Shown here in pieces: positions 9,881 to 20,797 of a stretch of DNA of 64,000 bases. A model generated the notes under the pieces. That model was not told the origin of the DNA. It was given only the letters and a program-made list of their open reading frames with translations, and searched no databases. A program made the position numbers and the translations under genes. Source of the DNA: Holothuria scabra (taxonomy: Eukaryota > Echinodermata > Holothuroidea > Aspidochirotida > Holothuriidae); contig CM074187.1 of the NCBI GenBank assembly GCA_037179385.1, positions 49,820,879 through 49,884,878 of the forward strand, written 5' to 3'. Every line of letters starts with the position of its first letter. Positions within the stretch are counted from its first letter, which is position 1.

Positions 9881-11668
9881 ATAGCCTATAGCATGTAAAC
9901 CAAATGAATAGACAGTTAACTTCAAATGCCGCAGAAAATTACAGTCAACAAAATACGCGGAGGGTACTCCAAATTTTGTTCAACCATGCATGCTTGCCAA
10001 TTATAGGAGATAATTCCATGCTATCTTAGCAGTTTTCGTAGTGGGACCATGGTAAAAAGCCACGTCCACACTATGCGACGCGACTAATTGCAACAAGACT
10101 GTCTTGTCGTGGTGACACTTTTAAGAGCATAGTGTCCACATCATGCAACAAGTCACCGGTCCATGAAGCGATACACGCATAATTCTAACGTTTAACATAC
10201 TCTTTATTTGTTACGAATTGATGAAACAAGAATGTGTTCTGACCATTTCGATTAACTGATCTTCGCGGGCTTCATTTTTAGAAGTCCGTCACATAGGCGG
10301 CGGAAGCGGGGGGGGGGGGGGGGGGGAGGGGGGCCTGGCCCCACCAATAATTTTGTATGAGATTTTTTGGGGGGCATGGCCCCCCAATAACTGAATGTCG
10401 CAAAATAAATTTTTTCAAAAGTAATTAAACAAAGTTGCTTTTATAACATTTCGGCTATACTTTGGCTCAAATATTACTTTCAGAGTGCAGAAGTTTGCCC
10501 CTGGACCCCCACATCAACGATTACCTGTAGGAGAGTTTATTTTCGCCCTTCAAACAGTTGCAGGGTATTCTGCAATTGTGCCCCACTCTGAATTTGGGAA
10601 TAAATTCAGGTAGAATGTGACAAGCTTCATACCTTCGGAATGTCTTGACTTTTCACTCGTCGGGTTTCAGGATGGATAATTTTCTAACAGATTTGGAATG
10701 GCTAAAATTGGCTACCTTGGTGTGGATTTAAGTGTGCTCCTGGCATCTGGCATGTTTCTACCTCATGTAGGGATATTTTTTAATTCCTGGGGATGCACAA
10801 GTCAAAATCATACTTGGTGTGGTGGGTAGAATATTTGGGTCTATTAGCTCAAAAAGCTATGACCGTTACTTCAAAGATAATCGCAACACAATGCCCGAAA
10901 TTGTCGAATATCCAAATTCTTTAAAGCATTTGCCCGAAAATGGAAAAGTATCATAGTAAGGGTAACATAGTTACGGAAAGTTAAGAGATAAAAATATCGC
11001 GACACATTTGGAAAGCCTGTGGCTTAAAAAAAAACAATTATTCTTGAGACTATTTTTAAATCTTAGATAACGCAATACCCGAAATGGCCGATTATTTTAA
11101 TAGCTTCAAATCTTTGCCGAAAAACAGAAGACGCTATATTTAAAGTACAATTTTCATGGAAAATAAAAAAAGACCTGCGACACATTTGGGTAGAATGTGA
11201 AAAAAAGTTTTCATCAAAAATTTGCCCGAAATGGTCAAATATTGGGGCAAAGGTTAAAAAAATGCTGGGACGTTTTCAATTGCCAAATTAATTCAACTGA
11301 TATACAGGAGGGTGTTCAGGTGCCCAAAAGTTTGTCATCTATCCTGCTCTAGAGCCAAATACGGGCAATGGTTATGAGAATCGGGAAATTTGTTTTTCGA
11401 TACTTAAATGATGCAGGGTGAGAATGTCGTCCGGTAAGTCTGTTTGAAAATTCATTTCAACACAACTTGTAACGTGACAATTCTGTCAAAAAGTGTTACT
11501 AATAGAAGAAAAATCATCTACTTCATTGCATCCAATGGCAGTGGTACATTTTATCTGATTCTTCTGATCAAATTAGCGGCTGCTAAGATCCGCATGGGCC
11601 TATTTTTTCAAAAGTAAAATCATATATAGTTGGAAGTTCGGGCACACAATTTTTTCAATATATATTGA

Positions 11669-11855
11669 ATTTAGCCAAGAGTCGCAATAGAGTAAAATTC
11701 ATTAGCATGTTTTCAATTCCGGTTTGTAGTTTCCCCCGAAAATATTCGGGACTATTTCATCGATTGGTAGTGATACATTTTATCTGGGATTTTTCTGATC
11801 AAATAGAGACTGCTTAGATCCCTCTACAAGCCTGGGAAATGTCATTTTCGACTGT
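11669..11855 (+). repeat. Dispersed block matching 815-1000
   Basis: Same ordered blocks as 815-1000 (TTAGCCAAGAGTCGCAATAG ... CATTAGCATGTTTTCAATTC ... TTCTGATCAAA). Here it runs straight into the tandem array, so both belong to one family. Confidence 0.65.
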
Positions 11856-12810
11856 CTCGGGGGTCCGATTTTTCAAAATTTTCTGTTCGCTTTGCGCCAA
11901 CCAGTGGTGAACCTCCGCGCAGATAGTCTTCCTAGTAGCATTTTAGTTTCAAGTGAACAGTTTTTGTGCAAACAGACCCTCGAATTAGCGACTTCTAACC
12001 CCCCTATAAGCAAAGGAAATGGCATTTTTGACTGTCTGAAGTGGTCAGATTTTTCAAAATTTTTTGCTCGCTTCGCCCCAACTTATGGTGGTGCTCCACG
12101 TAGACCGCTTCATAGCAGTATTTAAGTTTCAAGTGATCATTTTCACAAAAGGAAACTCAAAATAGTGACTGCTTGGATCCCCATATAAGTCCGGGAAATG
12201 CTATTTTCAACTGTCTGAGGGGTCGGATATTTAAAAATGTTTTGTACGTTTTGCGCCAACCAATGGCGGCGCTCAGCTTAGTCTTTCTGTCTGAATTTTA
12301 GTTTGGAACGAAAGTGCGTTTACCTGCAATTGAAACTTAAAAATGCTACTGCTTGGATCCCCTTTACAAGTCTGGGAAATGACATTTTTGACCGTCTGAG
12401 AGGTACGGATTTTCAAATTTCTGGACGCTCCGCGCCGACCAGTGGTGGCGCTCCGCTTTGACTGTCCTATGGGCAGAATTACAAAACTCTTCTGCCCCAA
12501 AACTGAAATGCTCCCCTACGCCTCTGAAATACCTTACTCGGGTGTGCAGCTGGAACAGCTGCTCGCAACATTCAGCAGGATTCCGGATTTGCGATCCTAG
12601 GATACAAAGTCCAGTGGAGCAATGAACTAAACTAATCAGTATCTCAAAAGGGTGTTTTAATCTAAGAAAAATCACAAATTGTTCTCACCAGAATTAGAGA
12701 CAAATAAACCCGGCAAATGCCATTTCCAGCCACCTGGGAGGTTTTAAAATCCAATTTTTTTTGTACGCTCCGCGCCAACTGATGGTGGCGCTACGCTTAG
12801 ATAGTAAACT
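11820..12810 (+). repeat. Diverged tandem array, unit about 180 bp
   Basis: The phrase order GGGAAATG-CATTTT-ACTGTCT-G-GGTC-GATTTTTCAAAA, then GCTTTGCGCCAACCAGTGG, then a CTCCGCNTAGA-type block repeats at about 11835, 12020, 12190 and 12370. A fifth, partial unit lies at 12710-12810 (GGCAAATGCCATTTCCAG ... CGCTCCGCGCCAACTGATGG). The hAT-like element at 25.5-26.5 kb contains the same kind of unit (AGCGGAGCGCCACCATCGG then TTGGCGCGGAGCG) in the opposite orientation. Confidence 0.65.
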
Positions 12811-13216
12811 CCAGCCACCCCCTACAAAAGTATCCAGCCCCCATAGACCCCTACCAGGCCTTCGTCCCCTGAACCCCACCAGGGGCCCTTAAAGCGGCCC
12901 CTGGACCCCAGGCCGATAGGGTTTTGTGCTTCGCGCAAAAACGGACGTCTTACGGCGTCACCATTTTGTCCGCTGCCGAAAACTTATGCCCCCAACAAAA
13001 AACATCTTCCGCCGCCTATGCGTCACTGTTGTCAGTTGCCCTTTTAAGTTCCTCGCAACTTCCCGATGGGACCGAACATGTTCGGTCGCATGACACTGGG
13101 TTGGGCGTCTACTTCCAACTAGTTGCAAAGCATTCTACACTTTTGGAACGACCCCTTTGAACAATCTCGTTGCAATGACTTGCGTCGCATCGGGTCGCGT
13201 AGTGTGGACGTGGCTT

Positions 13217-16176
13217 GAAGTCTAGGTTCCTAAACCGTGGGTACTAGAACCCCTTATAAGGGGTACCTGTAAACACCACATGGGGTTCATGGGAGGCCTT
13301 TTAGACAATTGTAAAAATACTGCTATACGAGGACTATACCAGGCGGGCCTTGGGAAACACTTTAGAGAACAGTCAAGGAAGAATGGTTTTTACCTATCAA
13401 ACTAGATGTTAAATATTGATTAGTCTATACCCAACACCCCTATTGTAAAATGGGTATTTATTTACTCTCCATAACGCACCATTGCAACATTGGCCATTCT
13501 CATATTGAGAGCGAGCGGATATACAGTAGAGATCACTACAAATAAGGGTTGCTCGGAGCTGTAAAAGTTGGTAGCCACTGGTGTAACGGGACGGATGTAA
13601 GATATTTCCCGGACTCCAGTGAAAGTGAAACTGAGCTTTTAACTGTACTGAACCACGCAGGGGAGTTTACCATCAACTCACTCCAGTTGCTATTTGTCAT
13701 ACCGCAGCTTTATCCCAAGGTTCGCAGGTTGGCGCAACGATTTGCCACACACCTTTCAGCCTTTTCTCCGCAACCTTTTGCAAAAGAGCATATTTCCGTT
13801 TCCGACAAGAACGTGTCATGACACCTTTTTCTGGGAAGAAGGGGGGGGGGGGCGGGGTGAGCGAAAAAGTCCGAGGGCCATTCCTGGTCACTATTGAGCG
13901 CTGGGTCTGAATGGTTCACATTTTCGGCAATATTAGGGGAATATCGGAAAAGAGCAATAAGACGCATCATCTCAAGCTAGGGATCATACAAATGGTCTAT
14001 TCAAGTCCTTAAATCTTCAAGTTAAATGCAAGTGGCTAGCTTTGTCTATATCGTACTTTACACGAAATGCTCCCTAATTCATGGAAAGCTTACTTCACAT
14101 ATAAATCACGTATTTTTCCACATAACACAAGACAAACAGACCACCTGCACACTAGGAAATACCACGGCAATCTGCAGTACAAGCAAAGTCTCCCTTACCG
14201 GGCAATTGCACTCTAGAATTCTTTACCTCAAACACTAATGGCCAAGTCTTCGTTAAAAACCTTCCCAAAATCTTAAAAGCTACTTCATAAATTTGTATTA
14301 ATTCCCATGTTTTCCTCCCTCCATTACCGTATACTCGTACCTCTTTAGTTTCCAGGGATGGATAACCGGGATTGGTTTAGGTGTTAAGTTACCTGAAATA
14401 GGGTAGGCAGGGTGGCTTTTTTCTGAGGGTGGGGGGAGGGTCGACTAAGCCAGTTGCATTAATAGCTTGTTAGACTTTACACATGTAGCGTTTACCTTCA
14501 ATATGTTAGTGCGTTGTTTGTTTCTTTTAGAGAGTGACACTTGTCGATAAGCCCCAAAGGGTTTCTAAGTACACCCCCTATCACACCTTTATTATTTATC
14601 TGCTAATGTTCTTGTAAATTCCTGTGTTATGATGAACCAAGTGAATGAACGAATGAATGAACGAACGAACGAACTGACGAACGGACGGACGGACAAATGA
14701 ATGAATGCATGAATGAATGAATATCAGATCGGTCGAATTCATCCTGTAGACCTGTCATATACCAGCGCGCTCAGGTAATGGTCCGTCCCTCTTTGTTCCA
14801 CTTACCGAATGCACAGAGAAACCAAACACTTTTTTATTGAGGGCATATGATATACAAGATCAAATTATTGTCTGCATGTGTATAAGTTGGAAACGAATTT
14901 TTTAGTAAAGCTACATATGGAAGGACACAACGAAAGAAATTGAAGTACACGAATAGGTCCCAACTGATGAACAAAAACTGCTTTTTTGAAAGCATGAACA
15001 GGGAACGTCACTGTTACTCCTTAACGCCTGGAACAATAAGCTTCATCGCACCAACCAAGGTTCTCCGTCTCCGATGAGACTGGGAAAATCCCAAACGGTT
15101 GTTGAATGGGAGTCTTTCCCGAAGGGGGAAGGGAATACATTTTAATTCTGGATTTTTTTCTGAAGCAGTGTGGCTTTTCTCCTCCTTCCTTTTCAATGAG
15201 TTGCATAGTACTTGCTTCGTTCATAGTTTCATCGAAGCTTCGGCAATCTTGTCTCCGGTCTTGGAGCGCCTTTTCATGTTTTCGTGATGCAACCAGATAG
15301 ACGAGGGACGATGCGCACTGTTTAACAAGAAATTGCCTCACTGACTAACGACATCACTGATCCCAAGCCTAATCCCTAACCCTAATAAAGAATACAATCG
15401 ATTAAATACAATGAGAACAGCCAACCAAGAAATCACTTGTTAAACAATGCGCATAAGCTGCAACCCAACGCACACACACGCGATGAGGCATTACACATGA
15501 TTATTCACACTTTAGAAGAAGTTGCAGGTATGTCTCGTCAATACCACCGTAGAAAAACTGGTCATCACCCTTTTACCACTTCAAGCAATTCGCCAAAGTC
15601 GGATGTTACATGTTTGTTTCACTGTCTTTGCCACGTTACACTGATCATTTGGAATGAAGAAAAACCTGAACATTGCTTTGAAGTCATTCAGGCAATGACC
15701 TTCATAACGTAACTGAAGCACTCTTTTGAAGTCAATTACCGGGCAAACGGTGTCAAATCTACATGTACGCAATGTCCAGTGTTCCATTCCCGGGTCGCTT
15801 GTAATGACACGGGCGCTAATCAATTCAACAATTTCTCAGATGATCCCTGCATTGTCCTACTGTTCGTTTCCTGTTTCTATTTATAGACCGGTGTTCCCAT
15901 CGATAGTGACACATTCATATGAGAAATGAATTCACGGGTGCATGCACACAAATATTGTTTCCCTTTGAAAATGAAAATTGCAAACAAAATATGTTATTGT
16001 TGATGGAAGAAATTGTAAAACTGAATACTGAAAAGATGAAGTCAGTGATATGTTTTTTTTTTTTTTTTTGAGATGTAAATAAGTATTAACACATTTCACG
16101 TTATAGGCCTACACATACATTTTTGTTTGAGCTTATGACACTTTTCTAAGACTCGGAACAGGAGCGAGAGGGAACT
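13217..16176. other. Intergenic stretch
   Basis: No convincing exon, RNA gene or paired-end transposon found. It contains a G-run at about 13841, a GAAT/GAAC microsatellite (listed separately) and two CCCTAA words near 15365. ORFs of 60-106 codons at 15014-15341 overlap on both strands and have no recognisable domain. Confidence 0.4.
14637..14723 (+). repeat. Tetranucleotide microsatellite (GAAT/GAAC/GGAC)n
   Basis: Degenerate tetranucleotide repeats grade from GAATGAAC through GAACGAAC and GGACGGAC back to GAATGAAT over about 85 bp. Confidence 0.85.
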
Positions 16177-16286
16177 GTGGCCCGTTCCACAAAGAGTTAC
16201 GCACAATCTTAAGTTTGATTTACTGTTGACTTAGGTACCAGGAATCAAACTTAAGATTGTGCGTAACTCTTTGTGGAACGGGCCAC
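16177..16286. mobile_element. Foldback element: perfect 44-bp arms, 22-bp loop
   Basis: The left arm 16177-16220 begins GTGGCCCGTTCCACAAAGAG. The right arm 16243-16286 is its exact reverse complement and ends CTTTGTGGAACGGGCCAC. The loop is 16221-16242. With no mismatch over 44 bp it is either recent or maintained by gene conversion. Foldback MITE or snap-back structure; no Pol III boxes or ORF. Confidence 0.85.
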
Positions 16287-17241
16287 TGGACTCCCTGTAT
16301 TTCAGCTTTATGCTTCAAGTTATGGTTTTCTTAACCACTCCACATAAACCTTAAAGCAAACTGCAATTCCTGGTCAAACACAACTTCCGGCAGACAGACG
16401 ACGTTTCAAAATATTTGCTGTCGTAAAACTACAGAGATGGTGATGATCATCATGCTACATTACAGGAACGGATCCAGACATTCCAAACAGGGGTGGGTGG
16501 GGGGGGGGGGGCTGACCTAAGAGAAAACAGGGATGTGAGGGAGTTGCGCTGCTAATGTCCCGTATGTTTTATCGTTGATGTGGTGAAAAGGTGGGGGGGG
16601 GGCTGGGCAGTAAAAGCCCCCTTGGATCCATGCCTGCATTAGCTCGTTTTTCGAGTATCCAAGGAAGGGTCTAAAATGCTAGTGATGGCTATATATATGA
16701 GCTGTTATAACTATTGCACTATCTTTCACAGCAACTCGAACCACAGCCTATGGGTGACCTCTAAATAACACTATAGGCCTGATATAGTTATAGGTCAGAA
16801 ATTGAGGAGTAAACCAACCGCTGAACCAACCAGTGCTGAGCTAACATCTTGTTTTCAACGTAATTTACTGGAAACATTTCGCCGGATTTGAAATAGGACC
16901 TCGGGACTAAGAGTTTACTAGCTGACATATACACCATTTGAAGTTAACAGAAACATATCCCAACGTTGTTGGTGACGCCACGCTTTTCGCTTATGCTGAG
17001 CTATTACAGTTAAGTGTTCACAATGCACTCGGCTCTCACTTGAGACCCACAGAGAGCAACACATGGACAGGACATGGACACAGTATGAGCACAATAACTT
17101 CATCGGTTCGATAGGCTAACAAACTGACAAACGGCCATGCGCAACCCATTGGATCGCTGAAACACCTTGCCACGGCTATGCCATTCCGACATTACCATGA
17201 CGTTGGGCTAAAATCCAGAAATAAATGTTAAATGATGGTAT
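16287..17241. other. Intergenic stretch with G-runs
   Basis: G-runs at about 16499-16512 and 16592-16600 sit in transposon-like ends (AACAGGGGTGGGTGGGGG, CTTGGATCCATGCCTGCATT). No coding signal is seen. Confidence 0.35.
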
Positions 17242-17431
17242 GCCCGTAGGCAAGGTGTATGTGTAGGATAGAGGGGGAAGGGGTGAAGCCCCCTCGGAAA
17301 ATTCCCCCCATGGAAAGGTTTAAGTTTTCCATCGGCTTAGAACAATTTTATATATTTGGCCCCTTGTAAAACTTTTTGCCCCGTGGAAAAATTCCCCCTC
17401 CCCTCCCGACCACCTTGTCTGGTTACGGGCC
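17242..17431. mobile_element. Short inverted-repeat element (GCCCGTARnCAAGGTG ends)
   Basis: Left end GCCCGTAGGCAAGGTG and right end CACCTTGTCTGGTTACGGGC are imperfect complements. The interior has GGGGAAGGGGTGAAGCCCCC and CCCCCTCCCCTCCC, so the whole 190 bp could fold. Confidence 0.5.
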
Positions 17432-19260
17432 TGGATGAAGAACCTTTGCGCTGACGGAAAGACTACATTTGAGGCCGTTGGTAGCGTTTCTTTTTATTTC
17501 TCCTGTAACGGTTCAAGGCAAAGGATTGTGGGTGGGCTGTTGTAACCGACGAAGTCAAGTTTGTTCTGTGAGCCGAAGATTCATATTTTTGGGAGAGGAC
17601 GGGGTGGGGTGTCGTGAAGCAATTTGAATATGTTTAACTTTCGAAAAAAATGACCTTTAAAAATTGCCGAACTTCGAGAAGGCGATTTCTAAGTAGACAA
17701 AATTCCTTGATTTATAGTCTGTGGAATGTGTGTGTTTCTGACCTGAATTAGAAGAGGAGGGTGAAACGAGCTTTGGGATTCAAAGGTATACACGAGACAA
17801 TGACGTCCTCATCCGGGGTACTAACCTTCTTTCACTGTCAAATGTTTTATCACGTCAACCCTAACCAGGGCGCTGAGAAAAATTCCTTTGGAACAATTCT
17901 TTCACACAGTTGATGGATGTACAGGTGTTACCCTGTTGGATCGTTTAATTAAGTTTGCCTCCCCCAATCCGAGCTCGCCCTTGATGTAGAGGAAGTCGTT
18001 TTCCGAGGGCCTGTGTGTGCTGTGCTGAACATTGTTCCAGAGATATAGAGGTATGAAATGGTAGGGGTGTCACCCTCAAGTTGAAATCTTGAAAACTTGA
18101 GGATCCCTAGATCTATACATTTTGGTGGAACGTATCGGGGATACGTAATTAAGTTATAGTTTAATTATGATGTGGGGTCACAGGCTCCTTATACGCCAAG
18201 GGCGGCGACTGTCCTTAATATTGGGGTTTTTTGAAAGTAGACCACGTCCGTTGGTACTAGCATGGCCGTGCAAGACTCTCTCGGGGGGGGGGGGGTTGCC
18301 CAACTTCAGGTCCCACCCCTTTCCCATTCTCGGTCCGAAGAAGCACCGAAGTCTGCCCGATTTAGCCAGGTTTTCAACTTGGGGCCAATGCAGGGGAGGG
18401 GGAGGATGAAGCCCCAGCTCTTCCGTCCTGTGCAACCATGGGAACTATAGCTGTTTTCAACCGTATTGCAACACATAAGTTCGTGCATGTAGCTGATATC
18501 TTTTGGTGCATCACGCTCAGCCGGGTAAGCAGAGATTGTGAGAGGGGCACAAAGTTATACCCACGTAGGCTACAAGGTGGGATGCAGGTGGGAAACTCGC
18601 CCTTCCAACTTGGACAAAAGCAGTTGGTCCATTCGGACAAAACATGATAAATGGGGCAATTTTTCAGGCAAAAATTACCCTTTTCCCCTCAAATAAGCTA
18701 CCCCGTCATGATGCCTGTTGGCGAGATGAATTTGCTCTCCTCGGGTTTCGAGTTCGACAACATTTATTTGAGCCGTTCTCTGGATTTACAACACAATTCA
18801 AAAAATAAAACAACGAAACAAACCTCAAGAGAAACTCAGGAGGAAACTCAGAAAAGATCCATAGAGCTTTTAAAAGAGCCCTCCGTAGAAGTCTAAGGCA
18901 AAGTTAAGGTTCGCCATTGAAACTGGCTAAAGCGTCATTCGTGTCTCTTAATGACCATTAACCTAAGAAAATACCGTATAGGTAGGGGATACGAGGAACT
19001 GCTATTTCGGTTTTGCCTGTATATTTACTTAACCAACGTGACAATAGTCTAGGAGGGGGGGGGGGGCTATCTAAAAACCAGTGGAGATTTCTCAAACATT
19101 GAAATGAATTAAATGTCCTCTGGCCGGATCGCTGCCCCTGCACCCGTGACCCCTCAGTTAAACTGTCATTCCAATTTCGGAGTGATCATGAGATGTCTCG
19201 TTAAAGAAAACTAATTAGGTCAAATTTATATTAGAGCCTAGTTTTGCATTGAACATTGCA
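17432..19260. other. Intergenic stretch
   Basis: G-runs at about 18282-18295 and 19053-19066, with transposon-like flanks such as GGGGTTGCCCAACTTCAGG. Six overlapping ORFs at 18167-18650 lie on both strands and in several frames with no recognisable product, so none is called as a gene. Confidence 0.35.
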
Positions 19261-20797
19261 TCATAGCGACCATCAGAGCGATATAATGACGGTGCTTGGA
19301 CAAGTGTGCACGCGATAGACGGACACCGGTCCCATATTTGATTCATTTTCCTCCCTATACTTGAGAAACTTGCCTCCCGTGTATACGATTCAAACGTGGT
19401 AACTGCGACGAATACTTCTTTGGCGAACCGTCCAGTGAAGTCTGATGCCAGAGTTCATTGACCGATACGGAAGCGTCAGTATCTAAGCGACAAACGACTG
19501 AGTGTAAGCGATGACGTCATTTAAGCAGATTGTGACGTAATTTCTCGAGCAACTCAGTTCCCTGGCCCTTGTGCACTCTGCCATTAAACTATACTTCCAC
19601 GATAGCGTCCGCATGAATCGGGGGCGTAGAATCCGCCCAGCAGACCAATCACAATGAAAGTAGCACCGGACTAGCCTCACTTCTTCCATTACTTTACTTT
19701 TTACGTTCTATGGCTACGATCAGTTTGTGTTTGCCAATCGATTCCAAGTAATGGAATAATTTCAGTATACACAAAGATAATAATAATAATAATAAACGGA
19801 GGGGTAAAAAAGTAGATCCATAAAAACGCAAAAATGCATAATTCAGTTGCTCAAAAGTAAAAAAATCACCAATCTGTGATATTTTTGGTCCACACTAAGA
19901 TCACACGATCCTTGTGACAAATCTGATGTGGTTCTCATAATAAATGTATCAGCTAGGCCTAGGTCATTCACCCACGGCGCTAACAACTGGAAGTCATTTG
20001 CGCCCGTAGTTTGCAAAAAAGTTTTTGCTAAGCTTGGGTGATTCCTCAGCCGTGGGTATTTTACACAGACTTTTCTGAAAAACGCAGGCCTATAGGCCTC
20101 TCAGAATATTATTGTCATGCACAACGCGACCATGCAATTTCACAAACGTTTAAAATTATTTTATCTTTCACTGTTGAATTTTCCAGCAATCAAATTCCCC
20201 TCAGTTGCCCACCTATGATGATCCGTCATTTATCATCCATTTGATCATTCATTGCGTATATAACTATAAGTTGCTGTATAACTCCATGAGCGATCTCGAT
20301 TATGTTATATCCCTGTATAGAAATGACCTGTACTCTCACCCTAAATAAACTTATACCACTTTTGATGTTCGAATCCTTCAACCCTCAATAACTGTTTGAC
20401 TTCCCATTTTGTTCACTCCAACTGAATTAATGTATTTTCCTTCACAAAATACGTCTAGTGCAACTTCTTTGTATATCCTCCGTTCTGTTGGGCTACTTCT
20501 ATTTCCTTTGTTCCCCTCCAACTGCTTTTAAAGCTTTTCCTTTTTTGTTTTGTTACATAGACACACCATACTAACAGTGCCCACTGTTCATGTATGTACG
20601 CACACTGTATGCCGATGACGTCACCCTTGTACAATAATCCACATGCACACTTGGTTTATTTCTCAACTAAGCATTAATATCCGAAACCTTGGAATTCTAA
20701 CTCTTCTCATTTTTACTCGAATAGTGGAGGATTTTATGTGGATTACAGTACATTGGCCACTTAAGTGGTTGCCTTGATCCATCCACCGGGATCTGAG
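19261..20797 (+). promoter_or_regulatory. Candidate promoter region of the downstream gene
   Basis: CpG is abundant (29 CG in 19261-19680 by my count, against none in 22741-23280). Perfect CRE palindromes TGACGTCA lie at 19512-19519 and 20616-20623, with a half-site variant TGACGTAA at 19533-19540. An ACCAATCACAATG CCAAT-type box is near 19645. The stretch lies just upstream of a strong splice donor. No TATA box is assigned. The promoter call is inference; only the motifs are seen. Confidence 0.35.
20640..20797 (+). other. Candidate non-coding first exon ending in a strong donor
   Basis: The sequence GATCTGAG|GTAAGTTT at 20790-20805 matches the consensus donor very well. It sits about 170 bp after a CRE and about 2 kb before the CpG-to-CpG-poor step. 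The start codon exon at 42762 has a splice acceptor directly before ATG, so at least one upstream 5' UTR exon must exist. This is the best candidate seen. The 5' limit given is arbitrary. Confidence 0.35.

Larger units (their letters stand above)
10292..13020. mobile_element. Inner 2.7-kb non-autonomous element with 15-bp inverted ends
   Basis: The perfect terminal inverted repeat CATAGGCGGCGGAAG lies at 10292-10306 with its complement at 13006-13020. CGTCA occurs directly outside both ends. A G-run of 19 follows the left end. The interior holds diverged tandem units rather than a gene: the longest ORF is about 100 codons with no recognisable domain. CATRGGCG-type ends resemble the hAT-like element at 25545-26495. 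It is probably mobilised in trans. Confidence 0.7.
10057..13216. mobile_element. Outer inverted-repeat element, interrupted by an inner element
   Basis: The left end from 10057 reads AAGCCACGTCCACACTATGC. The right end up to 13216 is its complement (GTGTGGACGTGGCTT preceded by GTCGCGTA). The arms keep matching inward with GACGCGAC/GTCGC and lower-similarity sequence (CAACAAG, GACACT, CATGCAAC). The outer element's own DNA is 10057-10291 plus 13021-13216, about 430 bp. The middle is the inner element listed next. No transposase is visible. Confidence 0.75.

Noticed and set aside
15014..15341. Overlapping ORFs of 60-106 codons on both strands as a small gene
   Set aside because: Mutually overlapping, no recognisable domain, no splice or promoter context.
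15362..15386. Interstitial telomere repeat
   Set aside because: Only two CCCTAA words; too short to mean anything.
18167..18650. Cluster of six ORFs
   Set aside because: Different frames and strands over the same DNA with G-runs; typical repeat-derived chance ORFs.
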